A stretch of DNA of 64,000 nucleotides from positions 6,131,661-6,195,660 of the forward strand of contig JARUPZ010000030.1 of assembly GCA_031213475.1 (NCBI GenBank), read 5' to 3'. Shown here in pieces: positions 63,946 to 64,000 of this stretch. Made by a program: the position numbers and the translations under genes. The notes beneath the pieces were generated by a model. The model was not told the DNA's origin. It was given only the letters and a program-made list of their open reading frames with translations, and did not search any database. Each line of letters starts with the position of its first letter. Position 1 is the first letter of the stretch. The DNA comes from Nereocystis luetkeana. Lineage: Eukaryota > Sar > Phaeophyceae > Laminariales > Laminariaceae.

Positions 63946-64000
63946 AAAAGTCAACTGATGCACATCTACATTTTGCAAAATGATGACGAACACAATAAAA

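Overview
This is nuclear DNA of a multicellular-type, intron-rich eukaryote. Genes have GT-AG introns with GTGAGN-like donors, introns of about 0.5 to 3.9 kb, single-family transposable elements in nearly every intron, and long microsatellites. The gene content is an AA15-type lytic polysaccharide monooxygenase (LPMO) with a fungal-type CBM1, a GRAM-VASt membrane protein, an RS-rich DEAH helicase, an HscB co-chaperone and an FKBP start. It fits a stramenopile, with a large-genome brown alga as my best guess, but nothing in the window proves the taxon. All exon joins below were made by eye from splice sites, reading phase and protein family conservation; no transcript was available.

Layout. 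1-2.2 kb: a broken LINE-like retrotransposon. 2.2-6.5 kb: repeats only. 6.5-20.1 kb (minus): a split gene for a secreted AA15 LPMO with a Thr/Pro linker and a C-terminal CBM1. 20.1-31.4 kb: a transposon-rich desert holding two copies of a segmental repeat (one interrupted), a tRNA-derived SINE, a non-autonomous hAT-like element with clear inverted ends and a decayed GC-rich coding-like stretch. 31.4-46.3 kb (plus): a ten-exon GRAM-VASt-transmembrane gene of the Aster/LAM sterol-transport class. 46.3-48.0 kb: convergent intergenic gap. 48.0-52.7 kb (minus): a four-exon DEAH-box RNA helicase with an RS N-terminus. 52.7-57.0 kb: an alternating inverted-repeat (fold-back) array and one orphan coding exon. 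57.1-59.2 kb (plus): a small PH-like-domain gene. 59.5-62.2 kb (minus): HSCB/Jac1, with the HPD motif split by an intron. 62.6 kb to the end (plus): first exon of an FKBP-type isomerase, divergent from HSCB, followed by a CCACGGC-repeat element that runs to the window edge.

Repeats shape the rest. About 14 copies of a 105-110 bp inverted-repeat MITE (two subfamilies), five copies of a second ~75 bp inverted-repeat family, two copies of a (CAA)n-tailed element and two copies of a tRNA-headed SINE are scattered through introns and gaps. The strangest signal is a 9-mer, TACCAGGTA, present about 33 times (either strand) where about 0.5 is expected by chance; in at least one MITE copy it sits as an extra insertion absent from sister copies. 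A second short motif, TATTAATAG, behaves the same way.

The genes do not form one pathway; they are independent housekeeping or cell-wall functions: extracellular polysaccharide oxidation (AA15-CBM1), sterol/lipid transfer at membrane contacts (GRAM-VASt), RNA processing (DEAH helicase), mitochondrial iron-sulfur cluster delivery (HSCB) and protein folding (FKBP).
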